A DNA stretch of 64,000 nt. It comes from Cytophagales bacterium. Lineage in GTDB: Bacteria > Bacteroidota > Bacteroidia > Cytophagales > Spirosomataceae. How positions within the stretch are numbered: the first letter of the stretch is position 1; the number at the start of each line of letters is the position of its first letter. This document shows, piece by piece, positions 55,398 through 64,000 of the stretch. The notes under the pieces are model-generated. The model was not told where the DNA came from. It saw nothing but the letters and a program-made list of their open reading frames with translations, and did not search any database. Where the stretch lies: assembly GCA_024742395.1 (NCBI GenBank), contig JANSYO010000005.1, forward strand, positions 1 to 64,000, in the 5' to 3' direction. The position numbers were made by a program, and so were the translations under genes.

Positions 55398-58300
55398 GTA
55401 GAATAGAAGAGGCGAAAAGGAGAATTAGGAAGTGTCTTGAAAATTTAGACCCATATTTAGATTTGAGAGCATCAATGATCGGTGATGTAGGTTTTGAGAT
55501 TCCTGAATTAATGGAATGTGTGCATTTGGAAAGAATGAATTTGTCGTGCAACTATATTTCTGATATTTCTTTCCTAAGAAGATTTAAAAATTTAAATGTA
55601 CTTAATCTCTCTGAAAATAGTATTTCAAACATTTCAACATTACGCGAGCTAAACTCTTTAGAACACTTAGATCTAAGCTCCAATAAAATTGGTGAAATAA
55701 CGGAATTGGGCGAATTGCAAAAATTGAAGTCACTCATAATTGGAGGAAAAAATTTAGAGGATATTTCTATAATAAATGAATTGCAAAATTTAGAATCATT
55801 GGAATTGTATGGGATTAGCGGTTCCTCAACCTATCAAGGTCTCACAGGAATCCAGAATTTGAATTCTTTATCTTTATCTGGCTTCGGTCCCGAATATGTA
55901 GACAGAAATTGGCTTTCTGGATTTCCCTATTTGAGAAACTTAGGCTTACACTTTGGACTTTGTGATATTTCTTTTGTTGCCAATTTGAAACATCTAAAAA
56001 ATTTGTGGCTGGATGATAATCGTCTTGAGGATATTTCTGAAATATCTGAATTAAAAAGTCTAATATCACTGGATTTGACTGGGAATTTTATTGAAGATAT
56101 AGATAGCCTAGCCAAATTAAGTGAGTTGACATCTCTTAAAATGGGGGGGAATCGTGTTAAGTCCCTTTCTTCAATTACTAAACTAGATAAGCTGCTCACT
56201 TTAGACTTGAGATCAAATGCAATTAATAATATTTCGGAATTGGGTCACTTGAGAAATTTGAGATCATTGAACATAAGTCGTAATAAGATTGATGACATTT
56301 CAGTTTTGGCTAATTTGACAAATTTGATTTCAATTGATTTGTCTGAAAATAATATTGGGGATATCTCAGCTGTAGCCGACCTAGTTGATCTGAAAAACTT
56401 GAATGCACAATCATTAAAACTTAATGATATATCGGCTCTATATCGTTTGGAAAATATTGAAAAATTGTCAGTTGGTGGAAATAGCTTGCAGGACATATCT
56501 GTTTTATCCAAGATGGGAAAGTTAAAATATATTAATTTGACCAATAATAAAATTTCAGATTTTAGTCCGTTGTTAAAAAATGAAAATTATAAGAATGGAG
56601 ATTTTGAAAATCTTTTTTTTGATTTTAATCCAATATCTTTTGAGCTCCAAGAAGCATTAAAAGGTGGATATCAAGTATTAAATACCTTTTATGAAAATTT
56701 GTACGCAGAGGGAAGCATACTAAATGACCACCTAAAAGTCGTTGTTCTCGGTAACAGCACTGCAGGGAAAACATCTTTGCTAAACTACCTTGGTAAAAAA
56801 GAATTCGACCAAGAGGAGGTAACTACCCACGGCATTTCCCGGGTCATGGATTTCGAGTTCGACGGCATAAAGCACGTTAACTTCTGGGATTTTGGCGGGC
56901 AGGATTATTATCATGCTACGCACCGTCTTTTTATCACGACAAATAGCATTGGTATCATTGTTTGTCATCAGGACTTGGAAGACCGAAAAGTAGAGGAAGA
57001 AACCATTGAATATGTAGAAGTCAGTGAAGGAGGAGAAAATAAAAAGATTGGTGTTCCTGTATGCATTAAACATTATCCATATTCCTATTGGTTAAAATCC
57101 TTCGCTCATCTTACCAAAGCGGATACAATTGAGGATAACCAGTATAACAAACGATTTTATTCGAAAGTCTTTTTGGTAGAGAATAAGTGTGCAGCCAGAG
57201 TTTCAAATGTTGATATGAAGCTTTCAGGTGAAGTCATGAAGAAAACACCTTTTGAAGTTGTCAATAATAATTTTTTCCAACTGGACATTCGGGAAGCCTA
57301 TCATTACGAAAAAGGCAGAGATACCAATGAGCAAGCTGAAGACTTCCATTTTGCTTTCAGAAAATTTGAAAGAAGATTAAAAGAAGAACTGCAAAAAAGC
57401 TTTTCAGACAATAACTTTAAGGTTATTGCGAATTATCCCGTCATTCGTGATATCATCGCCAGTTTGGCAGAATCCATGAAGGATGGGGTTGGCGAAGAGA
57501 GTTTATCTAATCTGTTAGCAGAATTGAATATCCCTATTGAGTTTGCATATGAGAAACTCCCCGTTTGGATTACTTATGAAGAGTATAAGGGTATCATCCG
57601 GCAAAACAGCAAACTATTCAATGAATCTACGTACCGTTTTGTTACCACATACCTCAGAGATTTTTGCGGGCGTATCTTATATTTTGAAGATATCGAGAGC
57701 TTAAAGGACATTGTATTTATTGACCCTCAGTGGTTACACACTCGCATTTACCTGTTTTTAAACAAAGATTTTGTTAAGGAACGGCAAGTCAATTGGCGGG
57801 GAGAAACGCTCACCTTGAAACAAGGCGAGTTTATTTTAGAAGAAGTAGATAAGAAATTTGAGGGAGATTATCTGGATGCTTTGCAATTACTGGATTTGAT
57901 GAAGGCTTTTGAGCTAGCTTTTGAGATACCTGAACAAAATCCAAGACGATTTATTGCTCCACAGTATTTGCCTGGAAAGCCTCCTATATCGGATGCCCAA
58001 TTGAATAAATTAAAATACTCCTACCATGATTTGGCCTTGACTCTGGAGTTTGGGCAATATTTGCCACCATCTCTCATTTCCCGGATTATCTCACAAAAGG
58101 GCCATTTGATAAAGGAAAACGATGAACCACTTTGGCGAAACGGTTTGGTATATGAGGAAAATGGACAAAGCACTTTTGTTTTATGTATTCCTGATGAAAA
58201 CAAAATTGAGGTTTATCTCAAGTCAAAATATGATAATACTAGGAATATTTTGCTTCGTGATTTTATGGTATTCATGGAGGAGAAATATAAGGAAGAGTTG

Positions 58301-58999
58301 GAAGAAATGTATGTAAGGCTTCCTAATGAACAAGGGAAGGTTAAATGGAAAGATTTACTTATTGCAAAAAGGGAAGGGGGAAATAAAGCAAAAAATTTTG
58401 ACAAATCATTTGATAGAGAATTGGTTGATTCCAAGCCTTTTGAGTTTTTGTTCGAGAAGTTTGAGAGGGAGCCGGTTAGAATATTCTTATGTTATTCCAC
58501 AGGGGACAATCGAGAAAAGTATACTTTGTTTAAGAAGCTAAAGCCCGCTTTGGAGGCTTTTGGGAAGAATGAAAATGTTAAAATAGAACTTTTTCATGAC
58601 AAAGAAATGCCAACAGGCTCAGATTGGCTCCAAACTATAAGAGAGAACATCCGAAGTAATGATATCCTCATTTGTCTATTATCTAATGACTTTTTCAACT
58701 CAAACTTCATAGACATGGAAGAACATGGTAATGTTTTAAGAGATATTTTGGCCGAAAAAAGGAATAGCCTAATAGCACCAATTTATCTAAAAGACTGCCA
58801 AATAAAAGAAGGAAAACATATAGCCAATTTTAATATATGGAAACCTGACCCAAGTGAATATGGACTAAGTGTTAGCTCAGCTAACTTTAGCTTTAGCAAC
58901 TTAATCGGCCATGCAAATGATAGTTATATTGATAATTACGTGAATGGGTTTGTGAGTAGTATTTCGGGAGAGATTTTAAAAGCTGCTAGGCTTAAATAA
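55394..58999 (+). CDS. LRR-Roc-COR-TIR protein
   Basis: A 1201-residue multidomain protein. About 16 leucine-rich repeats of roughly 22 residues (DISxLxxLxNLxxLxLxxNxI) fill residues 40-400. A Roc GTPase follows with P-loop GNSTAGKTS at 453-461 and G3 DFGGQ at 499-503; then a COR domain (FIDPQWLHTRIYLFLNKDF) and a C-terminal TIR domain from about 1029 (RIFLCYSTGDN) with LSNDFFNSNFIDMEE, where Glu1109 or 1110 may be the NADase residue. LRR sensing, GTPase switching and TIR output resemble NLR-like immune proteins. ATGA overlap couples it to the ThsB-like gene. Confidence 0.88.
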   Translation: MSRIEEAKRRIRKCLENLDPYLDLRASMIGDVGFEIPELMECVHLERMNLSCNYISDISFLRRFKNLNVLNLSENSISNISTLRELNSLEHLDLSSNKIGEITELGELQKLKSLIIGGKNLEDISIINELQNLESLELYGISGSSTYQGLTGIQNLNSLSLSGFGPEYVDRNWLSGFPYLRNLGLHFGLCDISFVANLKHLKNLWLDDNRLEDISEISELKSLISLDLTGNFIEDIDSLAKLSELTSLKMGGNRVKSLSSITKLDKLLTLDLRSNAINNISELGHLRNLRSLNISRNKIDDISVLANLTNLISIDLSENNIGDISAVADLVDLKNLNAQSLKLNDISALYRLENIEKLSVGGNSLQDISVLSKMGKLKYINLTNNKISDFSPLLKNENYKNGDFENLFFDFNPISFELQEALKGGYQVLNTFYENLYAEGSILNDHLKVVVLGNSTAGKTSLLNYLGKKEFDQEEVTTHGISRVMDFEFDGIKHVNFWDFGGQDYYHATHRLFITTNSIGIIVCHQDLEDRKVEEETIEYVEVSEGGENKKIGVPVCIKHYPYSYWLKSFAHLTKADTIEDNQYNKRFYSKVFLVENKCAARVSNVDMKLSGEVMKKTPFEVVNNNFFQLDIREAYHYEKGRDTNEQAEDFHFAFRKFERRLKEELQKSFSDNNFKVIANYPVIRDIIASLAESMKDGVGEESLSNLLAELNIPIEFAYEKLPVWITYEEYKGIIRQNSKLFNESTYRFVTTYLRDFCGRILYFEDIESLKDIVFIDPQWLHTRIYLFLNKDFVKERQVNWRGETLTLKQGEFILEEVDKKFEGDYLDALQLLDLMKAFELAFEIPEQNPRRFIAPQYLPGKPPISDAQLNKLKYSYHDLALTLEFGQYLPPSLISRIISQKGHLIKENDEPLWRNGLVYEENGQSTFVLCIPDENKIEVYLKSKYDNTRNILLRDFMVFMEEKYKEELEEMYVRLPNEQGKVKWKDLLIAKREGGNKAKNFDKSFDRELVDSKPFEFLFEKFEREPVRIFLCYSTGDNREKYTLFKKLKPALEAFGKNENVKIELFHDKEMPTGSDWLQTIRENIRSNDILICLLSNDFFNSNFIDMEEHGNVLRDILAEKRNSLIAPIYLKDCQIKEGKHIANFNIWKPDPSEYGLSVSSANFSFSNLIGHANDSYIDNYVNGFVSSISGEILKAARLK

Positions 59000-59042
59000 A
59001 GTAATTTGGGAAGTAATTAAAGCTATCGCACGAACACAGAGT

Positions 59043-62000
59043 ATGGAATCCTTAAAAACAGAACCAAAATTCTCTCAAAGAATCAAAGAAGTTATTTCAC
59101 TTTCAAGGGAAGAAGCACTTCGTCTTGGCCATGATTATATAGGTACTGAGCATTTCATACTTGGGATGATTAGTGAAGGTAATGGAATGGGATTAGAATT
59201 AATCCGCAAAACAGGCATTAAAACTATTGAATTAAAGCAGAGGATAGAGTCTGTAATTCGTTCCAAAGGTGCGAATTACATCAATAACCTATCGAACTTA
59301 CCTTTAACAAGGCAATCTGAAAAGGTATTAAAAATCTCACATTTGGAAGCAAAGATATTCCATTCAACGATTATTGATACCGAGCATTTATTACTAGCTA
59401 TTTTAAGAGATACTGATAATTTGGGTTGCCAAATCCTAAATAGATTTAAATTGAATTATAATCTAATTAAGGAAATTCTTGAGATTCATTTAATAGGAGA
59501 AACTAATAATATAGAAAATGTTGATACAACAGAAGCAACATGGAATGAGAAGATACTAAGACTTAGTCAAGTAGCTAGGAAGTTAAATGTTAGTATTAAT
59601 ACTATAACTGAACATCTCGCAAAAGAAGGAATAAAAATTAGTACTAACCCTAATTCAAAAATTAGATCCTATAATTTACTTTTATTACAGGAAATGTTTA
59701 ACACTAACTCGCTTATTGGTGAAGTAAAGGTTAAATATAGTGAAGTTGTCGAGGAAAATAAGCTAAGTTTAAATCATGAGGTTGCTAACAGAATTAATAA
59801 GTCTTTGGAAGATAAAAGTCTTACGACGCTGGATCTCAGTTATTTAGAATTACGTCGTATTCCAAAAGAATTAAAAAATATAACACACATTAAGAAAATA
59901 AAGCTTAATGGAAATAATTTAACGAACATTGAAAATATTCCGGATGGCGTTGAAGAAATTGATTTAAGTAATAATTCAATTTCTAAAATTGAAGAACTTC
60001 CTAATTCAATTTTACATCTAAATTTAAATTCGAATAAAATTCTTCAAATAGGAGATTTACCAATAAGTCTACGTAAACTAAATGTAAATGATAATCAAAT
60101 AGAAAGGCTTGTTATAACTAAAGGTTTAAAAACATTAAGCATTTGTAATAACGCCGTTAAATCTATTTCCAACAAACAAAAATATTTTGAACTTACCGAA
60201 TTATATCTTTTTGGTAATCCAGTCGAAAATTTACACCCAAGCACATTAGGTGAAAATGAGAAAACTAATTGTTTAAGTTTGGTCAAAAACTTTTTTGTTG
60301 AATTAAGAAGAAAAAAAGAGATCAATCGAAATGTAAAACTGGTATTGATAGGGAATAGTAATGTAGGTAAAAGCAGTATCCTGAATGCTTTAAAAGATCT
60401 TCCCTGTGATGAAAACATAAAATCAACACATGCAATTGCCTTAGATTCCTTTAAATATTCTCATAAAGATTTTCCAGTACATTTTAGTGTATGGGATCTA
60501 GGTGGGCAAGAAATTTACTATGGCACTCATCGGATATTCATGACTTCTACAGCTATTCAATTGCTGGTATATGATGAGATTACTGAATGTATTTCGGTAT
60601 CACCAGATCGTATTGTTGAAGGTGAATTGGTTAGGCACATAAACCTTCCATTTTACCTGAGTCGAATTAGAGAACTTAGTCCGGATAGTGAAGTAATTAT
60701 AGTACGGAATAAAATTGAAGTGCCTTCTAATCCTATAAACTACAGCGACGTTTTCTATAATTATCGTCCTTTTCCAATAAGTGTTTTTTTATCGAAGGGC
60801 ATAGAAACTTTGAAAACTGAAATTTGGGAAAAAGCTAAGTCTCTAGAATTATATGGGATGGAAGTTCCTTTCTATTGGGAAAAAATCCGAAAAATAATTC
60901 TTGAACATAATGGCGAAAATGCTTTGTCTGGTAAGTTAATCACCATTGAATTATTTACAAAATTATGCTTAGAGGAAGGTGTTCTAGAAGAAGGAGTAAA
61001 AGATCTAATTGTTTACCTACATAATACAGGGGCCATTTATTATAAAAAAGAACTGGGTGAATATATTATCCTGGATATTATTTGGGCTCTAAATGCCATA
61101 TATAAAATACTAGACAGAGAAAGTAATTTCTATAAAGAAATGCGATCGCTATCATATGGCAAATGTAATGTAAGAACAGTTTTCGAAGACTTAGATACAA
61201 CTAATCAAAAATACTCTATTGAAGAAAAATGGCTATTTCTTAATTTTATGAGAAGTAGTGGTATGTGCTTTCCTTTTAAAATTAAAGAAAATGAAGAAGA
61301 TAACTTAGATACCCAATTTGTATTTCCGGAATTTTTACCGAGGGATAAACCCGATGTAGTGGATCTATGGGAAATGAAAAAAGGGAAGAAGTGTATTTGG
61401 GTCAAAAAATTTAACTTTTTACCCTATTACCCATTGCACGGGTTTATAAACTCTTTTGGCTCAAAAACGCCCTTTAATTTTATTTGGCGTAATGGAATTT
61501 TAATTCTTTTTGAAAGAAAAGATTATACTGGCTTTCTCATTGAGGCTGATTTCGATAATAATAAGCTGATACTAACAATTGATGAAACAGTGTCTGAATG
61601 GTTTGATGCTATTACTGATGCAATAATAGTACATGGAGATAATGATGAAGCAGAATGGGAATTAATACATGGTTCTAAGATTCCAATAAAAGAAAAAAAG
61701 GAAGTAAGTGATTTAGATAAATTAAAGGATATTGAACAAAAAAATATCTTCGAAGCTATTGAGAAAAAAAGAGCAGGAAAATTGGTGATATCATATGCTA
61801 AAGAAGATTTGGATCAACTAAAGCTAATTGTAGAATATTTGGAAGCACAAGGTATTGACTATTGGTATGATGAAAATCTTTCTAATCGTGAAGATTGGAC
61901 ATTAGAAATTGAAAAGGAGTTTAAAGAAGCTGGAGGTTTTCTCATATTGCTAAGCCATCATTACATGCTACCAAAGAAAAAGTTTATTCATGAAAACGAA

Positions 62001-62207
62001 GTGCCAATTATTCTGGATGGATTCAAAGAAAAAAAATTTGCCACGATCTTAAAAGTTGGGGCTTTCGACCTAAATGAAGACGCACCAATTTCATGTATTA
62101 ATATGTATTCTAAAGGTGAGGTTATGCCTGATTTAATGAAGGACGAAAGCCAATGCAAACATTATATAAATAGGTTTGTAAGTGATGGTATAATGAAAAA
62201 GTTCTAG
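59043..62207 (+). CDS. Clp_N-IF2N-LRR-Roc-COR-TIR chimera
   Basis: A 1054-residue protein with an unusual N-terminus. Residues about 5-150 are a two-repeat Clp_N domain (REEALRLGHDYIGTEHFILG) very like ClpC. Residues about 165-215 (RLSQVARKLNVSINTITEHL, then TNPNSKI) match the N-terminal domain of Bacteroidota IF-2. A short LRR block follows (235-390), a Roc GTPase with GNSNVGKS at 437-444 and DLGGQ at 485-489, a COR domain, and a TIR domain from about 913 (LVISYAKEDLD) with Glu984 or Glu986 near the catalytic place. It starts 43 bp after the previous gene. Confidence 0.88.
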   Translation: MESLKTEPKFSQRIKEVISLSREEALRLGHDYIGTEHFILGMISEGNGMGLELIRKTGIKTIELKQRIESVIRSKGANYINNLSNLPLTRQSEKVLKISHLEAKIFHSTIIDTEHLLLAILRDTDNLGCQILNRFKLNYNLIKEILEIHLIGETNNIENVDTTEATWNEKILRLSQVARKLNVSINTITEHLAKEGIKISTNPNSKIRSYNLLLLQEMFNTNSLIGEVKVKYSEVVEENKLSLNHEVANRINKSLEDKSLTTLDLSYLELRRIPKELKNITHIKKIKLNGNNLTNIENIPDGVEEIDLSNNSISKIEELPNSILHLNLNSNKILQIGDLPISLRKLNVNDNQIERLVITKGLKTLSICNNAVKSISNKQKYFELTELYLFGNPVENLHPSTLGENEKTNCLSLVKNFFVELRRKKEINRNVKLVLIGNSNVGKSSILNALKDLPCDENIKSTHAIALDSFKYSHKDFPVHFSVWDLGGQEIYYGTHRIFMTSTAIQLLVYDEITECISVSPDRIVEGELVRHINLPFYLSRIRELSPDSEVIIVRNKIEVPSNPINYSDVFYNYRPFPISVFLSKGIETLKTEIWEKAKSLELYGMEVPFYWEKIRKIILEHNGENALSGKLITIELFTKLCLEEGVLEEGVKDLIVYLHNTGAIYYKKELGEYIILDIIWALNAIYKILDRESNFYKEMRSLSYGKCNVRTVFEDLDTTNQKYSIEEKWLFLNFMRSSGMCFPFKIKENEEDNLDTQFVFPEFLPRDKPDVVDLWEMKKGKKCIWVKKFNFLPYYPLHGFINSFGSKTPFNFIWRNGILILFERKDYTGFLIEADFDNNKLILTIDETVSEWFDAITDAIIVHGDNDEAEWELIHGSKIPIKEKKEVSDLDKLKDIEQKNIFEAIEKKRAGKLVISYAKEDLDQLKLIVEYLEAQGIDYWYDENLSNREDWTLEIEKEFKEAGGFLILLSHHYMLPKKKFIHENEVPIILDGFKEKKFATILKVGAFDLNEDAPISCINMYSKGEVMPDLMKDESQCKHYINRFVSDGIMKKF

Positions 62208-62215
62208 ATTAAGTG

Positions 62216-62407
62216 ATGAATTCTTTTAAAAATGAAGTTTTCATTTTCTCAAAAGTGAAGATTGCTCATGTGGTAAAGGAAGTTTATGACTTCTTAACAG
62301 ATAAATGATTGAAGGTTTTTGATTCGGAGTATACGCTATCAGAACGTTCTAAACTATCTGATTTTATAGGAAGGCTACAAGAAGAACCGTATTTTTTCCT
62401 AAGTTAG
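62216..62407 (+). pseudogene. Gene remnant interrupted by TGA
   Basis: In the 397-bp gap after the chimera, ATG 62216 opens 30 codons (KVKIAHVVKEVYDFLTDK), hits TGA 62306-62308, and stays in frame for 32 more codons (VFDSEYTLSERSKLSDFIG) to TAG 62407. The amino-acid quality on both sides suggests one broken small gene. I recognise no family. The rest of the gap to 62,604 shows nothing that I can support. Confidence 0.4.
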
Positions 62408-62604
62408 AAAAAAGGTTCTATATTCATCTGATGAAATAATATACTTGACAAATTGGTATAAGTATGAATGCATTGTTAATGAATTTAATTTAAAAAATGA
62501 AAATTCCACCAAGGATTGCCGAGATGTTTAGGGGGAATTTTCTGTCATTTAGATTTACTTTTCATTTTTAATTTGATTCTTCAAATTCTTTATTAACAGT
62601 TCAA

Positions 62605-63654
62605 ATGGGATTTCTAAGCGATTTAAATGAAGGCTTAAAATCTTTTGGTAAAGGTTTTAGAAGTGTAATAACCTTCGGAGCTTCTGATAGACTTGAAGAA
62701 GCTAAAAATATCTACAATCTGCGAAACAGAGAACTAGAAAATGTTCAGAAAGATTTTCTTAGAGAAAGAGAAAGAACAATGGAAGTTCTTGGTGATGAAG
62801 CACATAATAAAGTTGTTTCAGTAGAACTTTTAAAAGAAATTAGAGAACGATTTAAGGCATTGAAATCTGAAAATAGTTTTATATATAAAATTAGATTGAT
62901 TGATTATGGTATTATCAGACTTAAGCCTTCAACTATCTTCAAAAACGTATTCAAAAGTGTTGCCTTATCATCTGAGCTTTTTATAGATATAAGTAGTGAT
63001 CTTGCGACTATAAATGGTCTGTATCACAAATCATTTGCATCTAAACATGTTGTTTCCAAACATTATGCTTCAAACCATGCAAGTGTTTTGGCAAAAACAA
63101 AATCGACCACATATTTAAGTTCAAAACCATTTGTGGCCAAGGCAACTGGTGTTAAGCTATTAGGTGGTAAAGCAGTAACAACAGCAGTATTAACTAAATC
63201 AACTATGGCAGGAACTACTATGGTTGCGAGCAAAGGTATATTGACAGGGGTTTTAGGTACATTTGCTTTACCCTTTGTAATTATAGGAGGAGCATTATTT
63301 GAAAATCTGAATGTTAGGAGTAAAATTGAAAACATCCAAAAAGAAGTATTTAAACTAAATAATGAAATTGATGTCTTGAATAAAAAAATAATTAAATGCA
63401 TCAAAATTCAGAATAGTTCACAGGAAAGGTTAGCAAATGTAATCGAGGTCCAAAAAAATATTGAAACTTCTGTTTTCATTTTAGAGCAAGAAATAGTAGA
63501 AATTTTTGGAAGCTTCAAATTAGTGAAAAGAATATGGGCTAAATTTTGTCTATTCTTTGGCCTTCCTAATAAAGACCTTACGAAAATTAGAGGGGCAAAA
63601 GTTAGAACTAAGCAACAAATAAATCAGTTAATAAGGCTTGTAAAACAAAACTAG
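62605..63654 (+). CDS. Hypothetical protein with central glycine-rich hydrophobic segment
   Basis: A 349-residue protein. Charged helical N-terminus (to about residue 100), a Ser/His/Lys-rich middle (KHVVSKHYASNHASVL), then about 60 residues of Gly, Ala, Thr, Val (GVKLLGGKAVTTAVLTKSTM, GILTGVLGTFALPFVIIGGA) that could insert in membranes, then coiled coil. This layout recalls pore-forming or bacteriocin-like proteins, but I recognise no family. It lies 2 bp before the next gene, so they form a pair, and may be the effector or partner of the Roco-TIR genes. Confidence 0.7.
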   Translation: MGFLSDLNEGLKSFGKGFRSVITFGASDRLEEAKNIYNLRNRELENVQKDFLRERERTMEVLGDEAHNKVVSVELLKEIRERFKALKSENSFIYKIRLIDYGIIRLKPSTIFKNVFKSVALSSELFIDISSDLATINGLYHKSFASKHVVSKHYASNHASVLAKTKSTTYLSSKPFVAKATGVKLLGGKAVTTAVLTKSTMAGTTMVASKGILTGVLGTFALPFVIIGGALFENLNVRSKIENIQKEVFKLNNEIDVLNKKIIKCIKIQNSSQERLANVIEVQKNIETSVFILEQEIVEIFGSFKLVKRIWAKFCLFFGLPNKDLTKIRGAKVRTKQQINQLIRLVKQN

Positions 63655-63656
63655 AA

Positions 63657-64000
63657 ATGAGCAATTCTTTGCGAAAATATGAGAATTCAGATAACAACAT
63701 TCAACTAGTCGATGCTGTTAAGAGTTTATTCACTACTGCAGGAAATATTTCAGAAAAGTTTGAAATTCTTAAAATAGAAACGAATAAACTCATGTTGGAA
63801 TCACAAAGAATTCAAAGTGAATCAGAAAGAATTCAGAAAGATTTTGATTTGGAAATGTCCAAAGAGAATAACATGCATACCGAGATAATGCATCTTTTGG
63901 AGGAAAGAACCTTAAATATCAACAAAGCGATTGCAAGCGGAGATTTAAAAATCTTAGAATTGGTAGTTGATCTTTATAAATCACTCGATAATATAAGGGG
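63657..64000 (+). CDS. Coiled-coil protein, cut by window edge
   Basis: ATG 63657 opens a frame that is still open at the window edge (114 complete codons). The product begins MSNSLRKYENSDNN, continues with a long heptad-like charged region (ESQRIQSESERIQKDFDLEM) and has no membrane segment so far. It is placed 2 bp after the glycine-rich protein gene, so translation is probably linked. No function can be given from the visible part. Confidence 0.65.
   Translation, partial: MSNSLRKYENSDNNIQLVDAVKSLFTTAGNISEKFEILKIETNKLMLESQRIQSESERIQKDFDLEMSKENNMHTEIMHLLEERTLNINKAIASGDLKILELVVDLYKSLDNIR

Larger units (their letters stand above)
36723..64000. mobile_element. Integrative element with defence cargo, left part
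   Basis: The left boundary is the tRNA 3' fragment. Inside it lie a tyrosine recombinase, a possible RteC-like gene, an excisionase-type HTH gene and a RepA-like ATPase, then decayed remnants and several defence-type gene groups. Housekeeping genes stop exactly at the left boundary. No right attachment site, relaxase or transfer genes are seen, so it may be a degraded or mobilisable element, and its right end lies outside the window. Confidence 0.75.

Noticed and set aside
54921-58999. Calling the TIR genes a canonical Thoeris system
   Set aside because: The ThsB-like gene is present, but no SIR2-SLOG ThsA or other known Thoeris effector adjoins it, so the name would mislead.
42521-62407. 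TGA recoding (Trp or Sec) to explain the two in-frame TGA codons
   Set aside because: Genes of the same element use TGA as a true stop (integrase and the ThsB-like gene), and no Sec-type structure is evident after either codon.

Overview
The window looks like a chromosome segment from a Bacteroidota bacterium, most likely a marine-type Cytophagales relative (inference). The support is an AT-rich genome, several TAnnTTTG-type -7 promoter elements, weak Shine-Dalgarno use, large sensor proteins that end in a LuxR-like helix-turn-helix, a cysteine-free L32, and the run yceD-rpmF-plsX-fabH-efp-accB-accC.

Region 1 (1-36,600) is ordinary chromosome. It holds a DUF2911 protein and a double-length M16 protease (115-3974), a group of small enzymes on the minus strand (4065-8709), a katG catalase-peroxidase flanked by two paralogous membrane sensor/HTH proteins (9000-14,714), panD and pdxJ with membrane-protein genes between them, a UvrD/PcrA helicase, a degenerate asparagine-synthetase homologue, the lipid/ribosome cluster from yceD to accC (24,430-29,730), coaX, nadD, gmk, an ECF sigma factor with its probable anti-sigma partner, a pseudouridine synthase, an MFS transporter and a kinase-only proB.

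Region 2 (36,723 to beyond 64,000) is an integrative element. Its left end is a 25-bp fragment of a tRNA 3' end on the minus strand. A tyrosine recombinase preceded by three 11-bp tandem repeats comes next, then a possible RteC-like gene, an excisionase-type HTH gene and a RepA-like ATPase. The maintenance region then decays: a fragment of a DUF6371/primase-like gene meets a truncated trypco2-like gene tail to tail, and a PD-(D/E)XK-like nuclease gene carries an in-frame TGA. No relaxase or right end is visible. The intact tRNA gene should lie beyond the window.

The cargo of the element is mostly defence. A compact minus-strand operon, hsdR-HNH-hsdM-hsdS-(AAA ATPase/TOPRIM), has start and stop codons touching or overlapping between its first four genes. 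It is followed by a small pair that includes an HExxH protein. After a secreted beta-helix protein comes a plus-strand cassette (54,921-64,000): a ThsB-like TIR-fold protein, an LRR-Roc-COR-TIR protein, a second Roc-COR-TIR protein whose N-terminus joins a ClpC-type Clp_N domain to an IF-2-type N-terminal domain, a glycine-rich membrane-active-looking protein, and a coiled-coil protein cut by the window edge. This NLR-like cassette is the best candidate for an undescribed system. A defence role is inferred from architecture and neighbourhood and is not shown by the sequence.
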